NCBI GenBank assembly: GCA_963579025.1
Contig: CAUZFZ010000003.1
Coordinates: 62,001 to 126,000 of the forward strand
Length of the DNA: 64,000 nt
Direction: 5' to 3'
Source: CAUZFZ01 sp963579025
Lineage (GTDB): Bacteria; Planctomycetota; Planctomycetia; Planctomycetales; Planctomycetaceae
This document shows, one piece after another, positions 25,186 to 34,240 of this stretch. The notes below the pieces were generated by a model. The model was not told the DNA's origin. It was given only the letters and a program-made list of their open reading frames with translations, and made no database searches. The position numbers and the translations under genes were made by a program. Every line of letters starts with the position of its first letter. Position 1 is the stretch's first letter.

Positions 25186-26700
25186 ATGAGAAGCACGACC
25201 GTCATTGCAGCGTTCACGATCGGCCTGTCGACGCTGGCTGTGCAGTTGCAGGCTGCAGACAAGCCCGCAAAGCGACCCAACATCCTGTTCATCATTGCGG
25301 ACGATCAATCACCATTTGACCTGAAGATATACGATCCGAAATCTCCGCTGGAGACACCAGTAATCAACCGTCTGGCGTCGGAGGGTATGGTGTTCGACGG
25401 GGCCTACCACATGGGTTCGTGGTCTGGTGCCGTGTGTACTCCGTCCCGTCATATGGTGATGAGTGGCCGGACCGTGTGGCATCTGCCGGCCGGCCGTCGC
25501 CGGAAAGGTCGCCCGAAACCGCCGACCAATCCACTGTGTCCAGCCGACCTTGCCGACCACACAATGGCCGCTGTGTTTAATCGTGCCGGGTATGACACGA
25601 TGCGTACCTGCAAGCGGGGAAACAGCTACGAAGGCGCCAATGCGCAGTTCACAGTCAGGCATGATGCCACCAAACGTGGAGGCACTGCCGAGACAGGCAG
25701 TGCGTGGCATGGTGAGCAGGTGCTCAACTACCTCGACGACCGTGAAGCCACTAAGGACACCGATCCGTTTCTGATCTACTTTGGTTTTTCGCATCCGCAC
25801 GATACGCGAGATGGTACTCCCGAACTGCTGAAGAAGTACGGCGCCGTCAATCACACCGACCCGAAGGTGCTGCCGCCGGCAAACCCGGACGCGCCCCTGT
25901 TGCCTGTCAATTATCTGCCCGCTCACCCATTCCATCACGGCCATCCGAATCTGCGCGATGAGGTCAGCGTGAAAGGGGTCTGGAAGAAACGTGATGAAGT
26001 CACCATCCGTAACGAACTGGGTCGCGAATTCGCCTGCGGCGAGAACATCGATATCCAGATTGGCCGCGTTCTGAAGAAGCTCGAAGCGATGGGCGAACTG
26101 GACAACACCTACATCTTCTACACCGCCGACCATGGCATGGCGATCGGGCGTCACGGGTTGCAGGGCAAGCAGAATCTGTACCAGCACACATGGCGTGTGC
26201 CGTTCGTCGTGAAAGGCCCGGGCATCGCCGCCGGCTCGCGAGCACTGGGCAATATCTATCTGCTCGATGTTCTGAGCACGATGTGTGACCTGACCGGGGT
26301 CAAGGCTCCCGAGTCATCCGAGGGAACCAGCTTCAAGCCCGTGCTCGAACAGAAACAGAAGCAGGTGCGTGACGTCCTGTATGGTGTGTATTGCGGGGGG
26401 ACCAAACCCGGCATGCGATGTGTCAAGCAGGGAGACTGGAAGCTGATCAAGTACGACGTGCTGGACGGCGAGGTGCGCGAAACTCAGCTCTTCAATCTGG
26501 CCGAGAACCCGAACGAGTTTCTGCGGCAACATCACGACGCAAAGGTCGCAGCACTCACAGGCAGCACGCCAGAGAAGAATCAGGTCAATCTTGCAGACGA
26601 CCCGCGCTACGCAGACAAGCGTCGCGAAATGGAATCCCTGCTGCTGGCCGAAATGAAACGGCTCAACGACCCCCACCGAATGTGGGACCAGCCAGAGTGA
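25186..26700 (+). CDS. Exported sulfatase (formylglycine-dependent, type I)
   Basis: 504 residues with signal peptide (STTVIAAFTIGLSTLAVQLQ, then AAD). The metal-binding start RPNILFIIADDQSPFD is followed by the activation motif CTPSR (Cys84, converted to formylglycine) in SGAVCTPSRHMVMSGRTVWH. Later elements are FLIYFGFSHPHDTRDGTPEL, NTYIFYTADHGMAIGRHGLQ and GKQNLYQHTWRVPFVVKGPG, giving the second metal site and the conserved Lys/His. It hydrolyses a sulfate ester, probably of a marine-type polysaccharide, in the envelope. It needs a formylglycine-generating enzyme encoded elsewhere. GGAG sits about 12 bp ahead of ATG 25186. Confidence 0.94.
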   Translation: MRSTTVIAAFTIGLSTLAVQLQAADKPAKRPNILFIIADDQSPFDLKIYDPKSPLETPVINRLASEGMVFDGAYHMGSWSGAVCTPSRHMVMSGRTVWHLPAGRRRKGRPKPPTNPLCPADLADHTMAAVFNRAGYDTMRTCKRGNSYEGANAQFTVRHDATKRGGTAETGSAWHGEQVLNYLDDREATKDTDPFLIYFGFSHPHDTRDGTPELLKKYGAVNHTDPKVLPPANPDAPLLPVNYLPAHPFHHGHPNLRDEVSVKGVWKKRDEVTIRNELGREFACGENIDIQIGRVLKKLEAMGELDNTYIFYTADHGMAIGRHGLQGKQNLYQHTWRVPFVVKGPGIAAGSRALGNIYLLDVLSTMCDLTGVKAPESSEGTSFKPVLEQKQKQVRDVLYGVYCGGTKPGMRCVKQGDWKLIKYDVLDGEVRETQLFNLAENPNEFLRQHHDAKVAALTGSTPEKNQVNLADDPRYADKRREMESLLLAEMKRLNDPHRMWDQPE

Positions 26701-26710
26701 GCCGTCGCCC

Positions 26711-26750
26711 GATTTCTCCGAAATCGGGATCTGCGGATTTCGGAGAAATC
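26711..26750. terminator. Perfect 15-bp inverted repeat between convergent genes
   Basis: GATTTCTCCGAAATC (26711-26725) and GATTTCGGAGAAATC (26736-26750) are perfect inverse complements with a 10-nt loop. It sits 10 bp after the sulfatase stop and about 20 bp before the GT4 stop on the opposite strand, so it may end both transcripts. There is no long U-run, so a repeat element remains possible. Each arm is itself nearly palindromic around TCCGA/TCGGA. Confidence 0.6.
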
Positions 26751-26770
26751 CGCCTACAGCTCTGCGACGC

Positions 26771-27865
26771 TCACGTGGGCGTAGGCTCTGTCGCGCGAGC
26801 GAGAACAGCTTCGTACTCATTGGTCGTTGCGGTGACCATTTGTCGGACGTCGAACGCTTCGAGCACGCGGCGATTTGCGGCGGTCCCGATGGCTCGAGCG
26901 CGGATCGGGTCGGTGAGCAGTTCTGTGATGCGATTGGCCAGACGCTCACTGTCTGAATGCGGGACCGTCAGACCTGTTTCTCCATCCGTCAGAATGCAAC
27001 TGACTCCGCCAACTTCCGAAGCAATCACCGGCCGGCCCAGGGCCATGGCCTCCAGCATCACAGTGCCTAGTCCCTGGAGCACTGATGGCAGGCAGAAGAT
27101 GTCCATCGCCCGCAACGTGGCGCCGAAGTCCAGCAGATTTGGCACGAAGGTGACCTTGTGGACGAGATCGAGGTCGCGGGCCAGCGCGCGAAGTCGATGT
27201 TCTTCAGGTCCGGATCCGGCGATCAGAAACTCGACGTCGTGACCGGCAGCGAGCACCTGACGGGCTGCTTCCAGAAAAAACGGCAGTCCCTTCGACGACT
27301 CGAGCGGACCGGCTGTTCCCACAACGGGAACTCGTCGACCGTTGAGCAGGCTGACGTTGTCGACCTGTTCGGATACCTCAACTCCACTGTGAATGACCGC
27401 TACCTGATCGTCGGCCACAGCTCCGCGTTCGATCAGGTCGTCGCGCACTGATTCACTGACTGCGATCACTCGAGAAAACAGGCTGCGATCGACTGGCAGG
27501 CGGCCGCGTCCCGGAATGTAGTCGTGGATCGTCAGCAGCATGGGAATTTCGAGACGGCGAGCCAGTGCTGATCCGAAAGGAGCCGCGTGACGCGATTGGA
27601 CATGCACCAGACAAGGCTTTAATGCACGCAGATCGCTGGCGACGAATCGCGTGATCAGATGCTGGAGCAGTCGCGCATCGAGCAGGTCGTACTCGCGGAT
27701 TTGAAGCTTGCCTGCAGATTCGGGAACCTGGCTGGCGTCGGGACAGACGATCAACGGATTGAATCCGCAATCCTGTAATCCTCGGGCGAGACGCAGCGTG
27801 TAGGCGCTTGACCCGCGCACCTGAAAGCTGCCTGCCACGAGAATAACTGTTTGCTGCTCGCCCAT
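26771..27865 (-). CDS. GT4-family glycosyltransferase
   Basis: 364 residues from the ATG at 27865. The N-terminus shows VILVAGSFQVRGSSAYTLRL then ARGL, followed by CLVHVQSRHAAPFGSALARR. The C-terminal GT-B half has PVVGTAGPLESSKGLPFFLE, VEFLIAGSGPEEHRLRALAR and the E-x7-E segment LGTVMLEAMALGRPVIASEV followed by GGVSCILTDGETGL. It probably adds a sugar to a surface or lipid-linked glycan. It is unrelated in detail to the GT4 at 21568 apart from the fold. Monocistronic, facing the sulfatase. Confidence 0.92.
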   Translation of the reverse strand: MGEQQTVILVAGSFQVRGSSAYTLRLARGLQDCGFNPLIVCPDASQVPESAGKLQIREYDLLDARLLQHLITRFVASDLRALKPCLVHVQSRHAAPFGSALARRLEIPMLLTIHDYIPGRGRLPVDRSLFSRVIAVSESVRDDLIERGAVADDQVAVIHSGVEVSEQVDNVSLLNGRRVPVVGTAGPLESSKGLPFFLEAARQVLAAGHDVEFLIAGSGPEEHRLRALARDLDLVHKVTFVPNLLDFGATLRAMDIFCLPSVLQGLGTVMLEAMALGRPVIASEVGGVSCILTDGETGLTVPHSDSERLANRITELLTDPIRARAIGTAANRRVLEAFDVRQMVTATTNEYEAVLARATEPTPT

Positions 27866-28011
27866 TCTGCCCGTCCTGCCACGTAATTCAGGAACGCACC
27901 TGCATTCGAAGCCACTCTACCCCTCATCGGGCCCGCTGGCGACGCTGCCTGGGCATTACTACCATCGAGGATTGCCTTGGACTGGAAGTGAAATGCCTAC
28001 CGAGAACCGAG

Positions 28012-29454
28012 ATGTCGCAATCTGCAGTTACATTGACAGGCTGGCGAACCGCATTGGGGCTGATCCTGATGGCGTCGACCGCTGCACGACTGGTTGCAGC
28101 TCCGTGGCCGCAGTTTCGAGGTCCGAACGCCAGCGGTGTCGCCCGCGAAAGCCTGCCGTTGCCGGATGCGATCGGTCCGGGAACGAACGAAAAGTGGGTC
28201 GTGGAAATACCGCCGGGTGTGTCGTCACCGGTCATTTTCGGAGACCGTGTTTTTCTGACAGGTCTGCGAGGAACTGACACGCTGATCACGTTCGCGCTCG
28301 ACACGAAGGACGGGTCGATCGTGTGGGAGGCAGAAGCGCCGGTCCATTCGCTGGAAAAGACGGACAAACGTCCCAAAGGTCGACTCGCAACTTCGACGTG
28401 TGCCACCGACGGCCAGCACGTCGTCAGTTTCTTCGGGTCCAGCGGGCTGCTGTGTTACGACAGAAACGGCAAGCAGTTGTGGTATGAGAAAATGGGACCG
28501 TTCGACAACAGCCGTGGTGGCGTGTCTTCGCCATTGCTGGCTGATGGGACTGTCGTGCTGCTGGAAGACCATAACCAGAAGTCGTTTCTGGCCGCATTTG
28601 ATATCGCGACGGGTGAATCCCGCTGGCGAGCGGACCGGTCTGTGTTTAACCGCAGCCACTGTTCGCCGATGCTGTGGTCCACCGACAATCATGACTACGT
28701 CATCGCGGTTGGTTCAGGACTGGTAACGGGCTACGACCTGCAGACGGGACTCGCCGACTGGTTCGTGCATGGGACATCCAGCGTCGCGAACATCACCCCT
28801 GTAAGTGGGGCCGGCCACCTGTTTGTTGCGACCGCGAATCCCGGTCCGCAACGAGGCGGACAGCTTAGCTTTGAGCAGCTTGTCGAACGCGACGACACTG
28901 ACAGCTCCGGCCGACTGGAACTCGACGAACTTCCCACCGGGTTTCTGCATGAGGCATTCCCTCTGTTTGATGCGAACGAAGACAGCGAGCTATCGAAGTC
29001 CGAGTATCAGGCCGTGCAGCAGAAACTGAGTACCTGTCGCAACGGGATGCTCGCGATTCGGGCCGGTGGTGACACTTTCGAGCGAACAGAAACCGGCATC
29101 GCCTGGCACGCAACGAAGGGCATCCCGCGAACGTCCGGGCCGATTTTCGACAACGGCATCCTGTTCATGCAGGCTAAAGGCGGCGTGTTTCAGACACTCG
29201 ATGCGGGGACAGGAAAAAGTCTTAAGATGGCTCGCGTTCCGATGAGCGGGCAGATCTTTAGTGCGCCCGCTCTGGGTGACGGCAAGGTGTACGCATTAAG
29301 TGATCGCGGCGAATGCGTTGTCGTTTCGGCGAAGGCCGAGTGGGAATTGTTGTCCAGTTCCGAGTTCGGTGAGCCAACGTATCCGTCGCCCGCGATCGCA
29401 GATGGCCGCGTCTACGTGCGTACGGAATCCAAACTGTACTGCTTCGGAAAGTAG
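28012..29454 (+). CDS. Exported PQQ-like beta-propeller protein with EF-hand insert
   Basis: 480 residues from the ATG at 28012; a GTG at 27988 is less likely. Signal peptide ALGLILMASTAARLVAAPWP is followed by the planctomycete opener QFRGPNASG. Propeller blades repeat G..V...D..TG...W patterns (VFGDRVFL-like strands, LDTKDGSIVWEAEAP, DIATGESRWRADRS, GYDLQTGLADWFV). At about 292-330 two EF-hand-like loops are inserted, DDTDSSGRLELDEL and DANEDSELSKSEY, so calcium binding is likely. No dehydrogenase active site is visible. It is likely a structural or quinoprotein-like exported protein. Confidence 0.88.
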   Translation: MSQSAVTLTGWRTALGLILMASTAARLVAAPWPQFRGPNASGVARESLPLPDAIGPGTNEKWVVEIPPGVSSPVIFGDRVFLTGLRGTDTLITFALDTKDGSIVWEAEAPVHSLEKTDKRPKGRLATSTCATDGQHVVSFFGSSGLLCYDRNGKQLWYEKMGPFDNSRGGVSSPLLADGTVVLLEDHNQKSFLAAFDIATGESRWRADRSVFNRSHCSPMLWSTDNHDYVIAVGSGLVTGYDLQTGLADWFVHGTSSVANITPVSGAGHLFVATANPGPQRGGQLSFEQLVERDDTDSSGRLELDELPTGFLHEAFPLFDANEDSELSKSEYQAVQQKLSTCRNGMLAIRAGGDTFERTETGIAWHATKGIPRTSGPIFDNGILFMQAKGGVFQTLDAGTGKSLKMARVPMSGQIFSAPALGDGKVYALSDRGECVVVSAKAEWELLSSSEFGEPTYPSPAIADGRVYVRTESKLYCFGK

Positions 29455-29484
29455 TGCCCCTTCAGACTTCAGCATCGGCGTTGC

Positions 29485-29555
29485 GTGGCTGGGGTCGAGC
29501 GAAGCGAGCCCCCAGACGTGTTTACTGGGGGCTCGCTTCGCTCGACCCCAGCCAC
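29485..29555. repeat. Perfect 31-bp inverted repeat, copy 1 of a family
   Basis: Arms at 29485-29515 and 29525-29555 are perfect inverse complements of 31 bp around a 9-nt spacer; the arm begins GTGGCTGGGGTCGAGCGAAG and ends CCCCCAG. It lies between the PQQ-like gene and metX. A diverged second copy is at 34144-34218. In RNA it would fold into one of the most stable hairpins of the window. Confidence 0.9.
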
Positions 29556-29611
29556 CCGGAGATACAAGTGGTGATAATGCAGCAACCAGGCAGCTTCAAC
29601 ATTGAGACCTG

Positions 29612-30796
29612 ATGACAGACGAAGAACAGAACTATCAACCGGGGCCCGATTCCGTCGGCCTCGTCGAGACTCAATACGCCACGCTGTTCGAGGCTCCCGA
29701 TGCGTTGCAGCTTGAGAGTGGTGGGGAGCTTGGTCCCGTCACTGTCGCTTACGAAACGTACGGCGAATTGTCGCCGGACAGAGACAACGCGATTTTTGTC
29801 TGCCATGCGCTGACTGGTGACGCGCACGTGGCTGGATGGAACACGGAAGAAGACAGCAAACCCGGCTGGTGGGAAGACTTCATCGGGCCGGGCAAAGGGC
29901 TCGATACGAATCGCTATTTCGTGATCTGTGCCAATGTCCTGAGCGGCTGCAAAGGTACGACCGGGCCGATGAACATCGATCCGGCAACCGGTAAGCCGTT
30001 TGGCCTCAATTTCCCGTTCATCACGGTGGGTGACATTGTCCAGGTCCATTCAGCTCTGACACGCCACCTTGGGATTGACCGACTGCTGGCGGTCATTGGT
30101 GGCAGCCTGGGCGGCATGCAGGTCCTGGAATGGTCCGTACGATTCCCCGACCAGGTGCATGCGGTCATCTGCCTGGCGTCGGCCGCGAAGCTGTCGGCTC
30201 AGGGAATCGCCTTCAATGTTGTCGGACGTCGAGCCATCTTCACCGACCCGCAGTTCTACGGCGGGGCGTACTACGATCACGAAGAAGGACCGCGTTACGG
30301 CCTGGCGCTGGCGCGCATGCTGGCGCACATCACATACCTGTCGGAGGTCTCGATCGAGGAGAAGTTCGGCCGTCGACTGCAGCATGGCGACCAGCCGAGG
30401 TTCGACCTCGTCGAGGAAACCGAGTTTCAGATCGGCAGTTACCTGCATTACCAGGGCAAGCGTTTCATTGAGCGGTTTGACGCCAACAGCTACGTCTGTC
30501 TGACTCACGTGATGGACTACTTCGACCTGGCGGTGGCGTACGGTTCCCTGCAGCAGGCCCTTGACCGGACAAAGGCCCGCTTCCTGATCACGTCGTATAC
30601 CAGCGACTGGCTGTTCCAGACGGCGCAGAGCCAGGAGATCGTCGCTGCTCTAATCAAAGCCGGCCGCAATGTGTCCTTCGTGGAACTGGACAGTTCGAAG
30701 GGACACGACGCGTTTCTGCTGGAGATCGAGCCGCTGGAGCAGTTGATCCGACCGTTTCTCGATCAGACACAGCGCCGCGCGCGGATCGGGTCGTAG
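29612..30796 (+). CDS. metX: Homoserine O-acyltransferase (MetX family)
   Basis: 394 residues. An alpha/beta-hydrolase-fold acyltransferase making O-acetyl- (or O-succinyl-) homoserine for methionine synthesis. Motifs: LGPVTVAYETYGELSPDRDN, FVCHALTGDAHVAGW, ANVLSGCKGTTGP, the nucleophile GGSLGGMQ (Ser about 165), SDWLF (Asp about 332) and GHDAFL (His about 365); spacing matches characterised MetX enzymes. Acyl specificity cannot be read reliably by eye. The ATG at 29612 is the first start after the hairpin. No metY or metW gene is adjacent. Confidence 0.94.
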   Translation: MTDEEQNYQPGPDSVGLVETQYATLFEAPDALQLESGGELGPVTVAYETYGELSPDRDNAIFVCHALTGDAHVAGWNTEEDSKPGWWEDFIGPGKGLDTNRYFVICANVLSGCKGTTGPMNIDPATGKPFGLNFPFITVGDIVQVHSALTRHLGIDRLLAVIGGSLGGMQVLEWSVRFPDQVHAVICLASAAKLSAQGIAFNVVGRRAIFTDPQFYGGAYYDHEEGPRYGLALARMLAHITYLSEVSIEEKFGRRLQHGDQPRFDLVEETEFQIGSYLHYQGKRFIERFDANSYVCLTHVMDYFDLAVAYGSLQQALDRTKARFLITSYTSDWLFQTAQSQEIVAALIKAGRNVSFVELDSSKGHDAFLLEIEPLEQLIRPFLDQTQRRARIGS

Positions 30797-30815
30797 TGCT
30801 CCGGCACCAGTTCGA

Positions 30816-32285
30816 CTACCGCGAGTCCAGCAGAGTGAACGGGCGGCGCGTGATTTCCTGGCCGCCGCTGCGAATGACCATGAAGTATGTCCCGGGCTGC
30901 AGCGAGCCGAACATTCCAAACGCATACGTCGCGCGCAGCGTGCGGCGTTCAACGACCTGGCCCACCTGGTCGATCACGTTGTCGTCGGCGTCATGCAGAT
31001 CACAGTGGATGTACATATCTTCGTGCGGCGGTACCAGGACGCATTGGGCAATCAGCGTATCACCGTGGCGGAATGTGTCCCGGTGATTCACCAGCGCGTC
31101 ACCAAGCATCTGGGAGCCGATGTCGAATGAGAGGAACTTGTCCGACTCGCGAATGCGAGGCGACAACTGCAGTTTCGTCTCGACTTCGATCGGGTCCAGT
31201 TCGACCAGTTGATAAGCGCCTTCGGCGCGACGTGTGCCGAACGGATCAAGCTGATGCTCCAGTTCGATTCCGCTAAAGACTGTGATCAAGGAGACGGCGG
31301 CGAAGATCGAGCCCGCCTGCCTTGGGGTAATCGCGGGCACCAGCATTGGAATCTGTCGTGCGAACGATTGCAGTGATCCGGCCAGTCGATTCCCTCGCTG
31401 CGACAACCGCTGCACGAAGCCGCGCAATCGTTCAATGTCACGTTCTTCGATGAACGCCAGATAGATGCAACAGCAGACCGCCGGAAAGATGTATAGCCCC
31501 AGCAGGAGCGTTGTGCCCAGATGGAACGTGACACCGCCGGAGATCATCAGGATTCGCCCCCAGCCCTTCCAGCAGGTGAACAGGAACAGCACCTCCCACA
31601 CAATCGTGACGTAGGCTGAGACGACCAGGACACCGGGATAGAACGAGATGTACTCACCAAAGGGATTGGCGTAATTCACGTTGGTGATCATCCACTGCCG
31701 CATCTGGTCGCCACTGAAGAACGCGGGTGTGTGCATTTTGGTGAACGCCGCGCCGATGTAGACGAGTCCCACCATGATCTGCATCAACCGACGTGGCCAT
31801 GCGGGAAAGGCGCGCGGGAGTGATGTACCAGGCGGTGCGGCGCGACGTTTCAGGACACTGTCGATCGACCAGATTTTTCCACAGTTGGAAAGCGACAGAA
31901 GAAACAGTCCGTGTGACGCGATGACCGAATACTTCGTCAGCGTGCCCAGGCAGTCGAGCAGATTGAGCCAGACGTAAAGCACGGTGGCAATGACGAGTGA
32001 TAACCGCGTACACCAGCCGAGGCTTGACGTGATCAGCGTCAGCACCAGCAATGTTGTCATGGCCACGGCCATCGTCCCGTTTGGCACGGGTACCATGTCT
32101 GGAATGCCATAGTTGATGGCCAGCGGTGCGGCGGCTCCGTCGGACGAAAAGAGCTCGCGGGCGTGGAACCAGCGAGGCACCATGACCAGCAGCAGAACCA
32201 GTGGCAGGACGATTCGTGCCAGGGCCAGCCCGCAAGGGACTTCTTCGGCAAAGAAGAAGCGTTCCATCGATTTCGCTGACTTCAT
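30816..32285 (-). CDS. HTTM-domain membrane protein
   Basis: 489 residues from the ATG at 32285; the frame is open to 32381 but that part is not protein-like. Multiple membrane helices (LARIVLPLVLLLVMVPRWF, VAMTTLLVLTLITSSLGWC, LSLVIATVLYVWLNLLDCLG) with YSVIASHGLFLLSLSNCG and GLVYIGAAFTKMHTPAFFSG fit the HTTM domain shared with vitamin K-dependent gamma-carboxylase. A C-terminal soluble segment (about 370-485) follows. Second gene of a two-gene unit with the 219-residue protein upstream (31-bp gap). Carboxylase activity should not be assumed. Confidence 0.85.
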   Translation of the reverse strand: MKSAKSMERFFFAEEVPCGLALARIVLPLVLLLVMVPRWFHARELFSSDGAAAPLAINYGIPDMVPVPNGTMAVAMTTLLVLTLITSSLGWCTRLSLVIATVLYVWLNLLDCLGTLTKYSVIASHGLFLLSLSNCGKIWSIDSVLKRRAAPPGTSLPRAFPAWPRRLMQIMVGLVYIGAAFTKMHTPAFFSGDQMRQWMITNVNYANPFGEYISFYPGVLVVSAYVTIVWEVLFLFTCWKGWGRILMISGGVTFHLGTTLLLGLYIFPAVCCCIYLAFIEERDIERLRGFVQRLSQRGNRLAGSLQSFARQIPMLVPAITPRQAGSIFAAVSLITVFSGIELEHQLDPFGTRRAEGAYQLVELDPIEVETKLQLSPRIRESDKFLSFDIGSQMLGDALVNHRDTFRHGDTLIAQCVLVPPHEDMYIHCDLHDADDNVIDQVGQVVERRTLRATYAFGMFGSLQPGTYFMVIRSGGQEITRRPFTLLDSR

Positions 32286-32316
32286 GGGAGACTCCGTTCT
32301 CACCAGATCGTTCGAG

Positions 32317-32976
32317 TCACTGCGCCGTTGCCGACAGAACAGTCGTCTGCATCTGTGGCAGGCCGACTGTTCCAGGGTCACGAGCCGCCAGGGCGGACGG
32401 CATCTGCCATGCCGGCTGCTCCTGTCGTGCGGCGGCCCACAGTCGCGGGTTGTCGTTGACAGCCTGTTGTGTCTGCCACGCGAACCAATTGGGATTGCGA
32501 CGAATCTCGCGTCCGTTGCCCGCCAGCACCTGTCGCAAATGGAAATACGAATAGGGCTGTTTCGGTTCGGGATAGCGTCGATTCCACAGGTCGTCCGGCA
32601 GATTGAATTTCTTGGCCCAGGCTTCTTCGACCACGTAGATCTGCTGTATCGGTTCGTGCTGCGTGTACCTCAGCGTGTTCAGCGCCATGTCCGCCGTGTG
32701 GTTCGCGAACGGGTCGTAGTGCTGACGCCCGAGGTCCCCGAACGGTGTGAACTCGCCCCAGGGCGCTGGCGAAAGCTGGTAGAATCGACCACTTTCCCCC
32801 TGGCCGATCACGTGTGTGCGGTTGGAAAATGCCGACCAGCCGCAAAACATGTCCCATACGATGAAGTACATCGTCGGATGCGAGTTCGGCTTGTAGTTCA
32901 GGGCGTGAGCTGCCACCCCGTAAAACATCACACTCAAATATGCGGCAATCGTGCCGGCGGCCAGCCACCGTTTCAT
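32317..32976 (-). CDS. Hypothetical partner of HTTM protein
   Basis: 219 residues from the ATG at 32976. One N-terminal hydrophobic segment (WLAAGTIAAYLSVMFYGVAA), then a soluble, aromatic-rich region (MYFIVWDMFCGWSAFSNRTH, SGRFYQLSPAPWGEFTPFGD, RQVLAGNGREIRRNPNWFAW) facing the periplasm. I do not recognise a family beyond its recurring position directly upstream of HTTM genes in planctomycetes, which is from memory. Translation may be coupled to the HTTM gene 31 bp downstream. Confidence 0.75.
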   Translation of the reverse strand: MKRWLAAGTIAAYLSVMFYGVAAHALNYKPNSHPTMYFIVWDMFCGWSAFSNRTHVIGQGESGRFYQLSPAPWGEFTPFGDLGRQHYDPFANHTADMALNTLRYTQHEPIQQIYVVEEAWAKKFNLPDDLWNRRYPEPKQPYSYFHLRQVLAGNGREIRRNPNWFAWQTQQAVNDNPRLWAAARQEQPAWQMPSALAARDPGTVGLPQMQTTVLSATAQ

Positions 32977-33226
32977 GGCGTCACTCCATTGACGTCCAGA
33001 CGGGAAAATCCAAGTCGGGACTATCCGACAACCCTCAAAACCGGTCAAGGTGCGATTCAGCTCGTGTGGCCGTGGCTGCGAGTAGACTTCTTCCAAATCA
33101 GAACATGTTGCAGTTGAGTCAAGTTTCCTGCGACGCCTTCTGTTGCACATGGTCTGAGGCGCAGCCTCGGTAGACTCTGATCTTCTGGTCCAGTGGATCG
33201 AACAGGAAAATGACCTGGAGGACGGG

Positions 33227-34111
33227 ATGGACGATTTGTCTGCCGCACACGCACCGGTTTCGGATTTCCCTGATCTCGCTCGAGGGCTGTTCGACGCCGA
33301 AGGTCTGCAATTGAGTGACACGCAGCTCGATAACTTCCGTGAGAATGGCTACGTCACCGGCGTGCGGATCCTCTCAGATGCTCAGGTTGATCGTCTGCGT
33401 GAGGAACTGGGCGAATTATTCAACCCGGATCACAAAGGCCGTGAACTCTGGCACGAGTATCACTCAAACGAGTCGGCAGACCCCGACACAGTGCTGTTTC
33501 ATGCACTTGGAGCCTGGCGTATCCGGCCCGGGTTCCATGATCTGCTGTGGCAGCCGTCGTTCACAGTGCCGGCCTCTCAACTACTCGGCGGGGCCGTCCG
33601 GTTCTGGCACGATCAGTTGTTCTGCAAACCGGCGAAACATGGGGGAGTCGTCGCATGGCATCAGGACTATTCGTACTGGACGCGCACACAGCCGATGGCA
33701 CACCTCTCCTGCTGGATCGGGCTCGACGACAGCACGCTCGACAACGGCTGTCTGCAATACGTGCCCGGCAGCCACCAGTGGGACCTGTTGCCGATCACCG
33801 GCCTGGCGGGAGACATGAATGCCATCCGCAAAGCACTCACTGACGAGCAGTGGGAGCAGTTTCAGAATCCCGTTGCGATCGAGCTGAAGGCGGGCGAAGC
33901 ATCGTTTCATCACCCGCTGCTGATTCACGGCTCGCACGAAAACCGCACGGATCGACCGAGACGCGCGACGGTGATTAACGCGATTCGCGACGGAGTCTGC
34001 TCGGCAACGAATGATGCGCTGCTGCAGGGAATCCCGGCAATTCCGGGTGGCCAGCCACTTTGCGGGCGATTTTTCCCGCTGTTGCAGTCAGTCCCGTCGG
34101 ACGGACAGTGA
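33227..34111 (+). CDS. Phytanoyl-CoA dioxygenase (PhyH) family protein
   Basis: 294 residues; ATG 33227 is preceded by TGGAGGACGGG. A non-heme Fe(II)/2-oxoglutarate oxygenase: HxD facial-triad part WHQDYSYWTRTQPMAHLSCW, then IGLDDSTLDNGCLQYVPGSH, and the distal His and Arg in HHPLLIHGSHENRTDRPRR. All three iron ligands are present, so it is probably active. Substrates of bacterial PhyH proteins range from ectoine to secondary metabolites; none can be assigned. It is convergent with the ketoacyl-synthase homologue, with the second palindrome copy between them. Confidence 0.9.
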   Translation: MDDLSAAHAPVSDFPDLARGLFDAEGLQLSDTQLDNFRENGYVTGVRILSDAQVDRLREELGELFNPDHKGRELWHEYHSNESADPDTVLFHALGAWRIRPGFHDLLWQPSFTVPASQLLGGAVRFWHDQLFCKPAKHGGVVAWHQDYSYWTRTQPMAHLSCWIGLDDSTLDNGCLQYVPGSHQWDLLPITGLAGDMNAIRKALTDEQWEQFQNPVAIELKAGEASFHHPLLIHGSHENRTDRPRRATVINAIRDGVCSATNDALLQGIPAIPGGQPLCGRFFPLLQSVPSDGQ

Positions 34112-34143
34112 CTACTGCTGCGTCAACTTTAAATAGTGGGATC

Positions 34144-34218
<75 letters not shown>

Positions 34219-34240
34219 CAATATTCACGTTGACGAAGCA

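Noticed and set aside
25309..26187. 292-codon minus-strand frame opposite the sulfatase
   Set aside because: Antisense to the sulfatase active site and lacks any recognisable domain.
32977..33321. N-terminal extension of the HTTM partner back to 33321
   Set aside because: The extension is Arg/Ser-rich and overlaps the divergent PhyH gene; ATG 32976 precedes a membrane helix.
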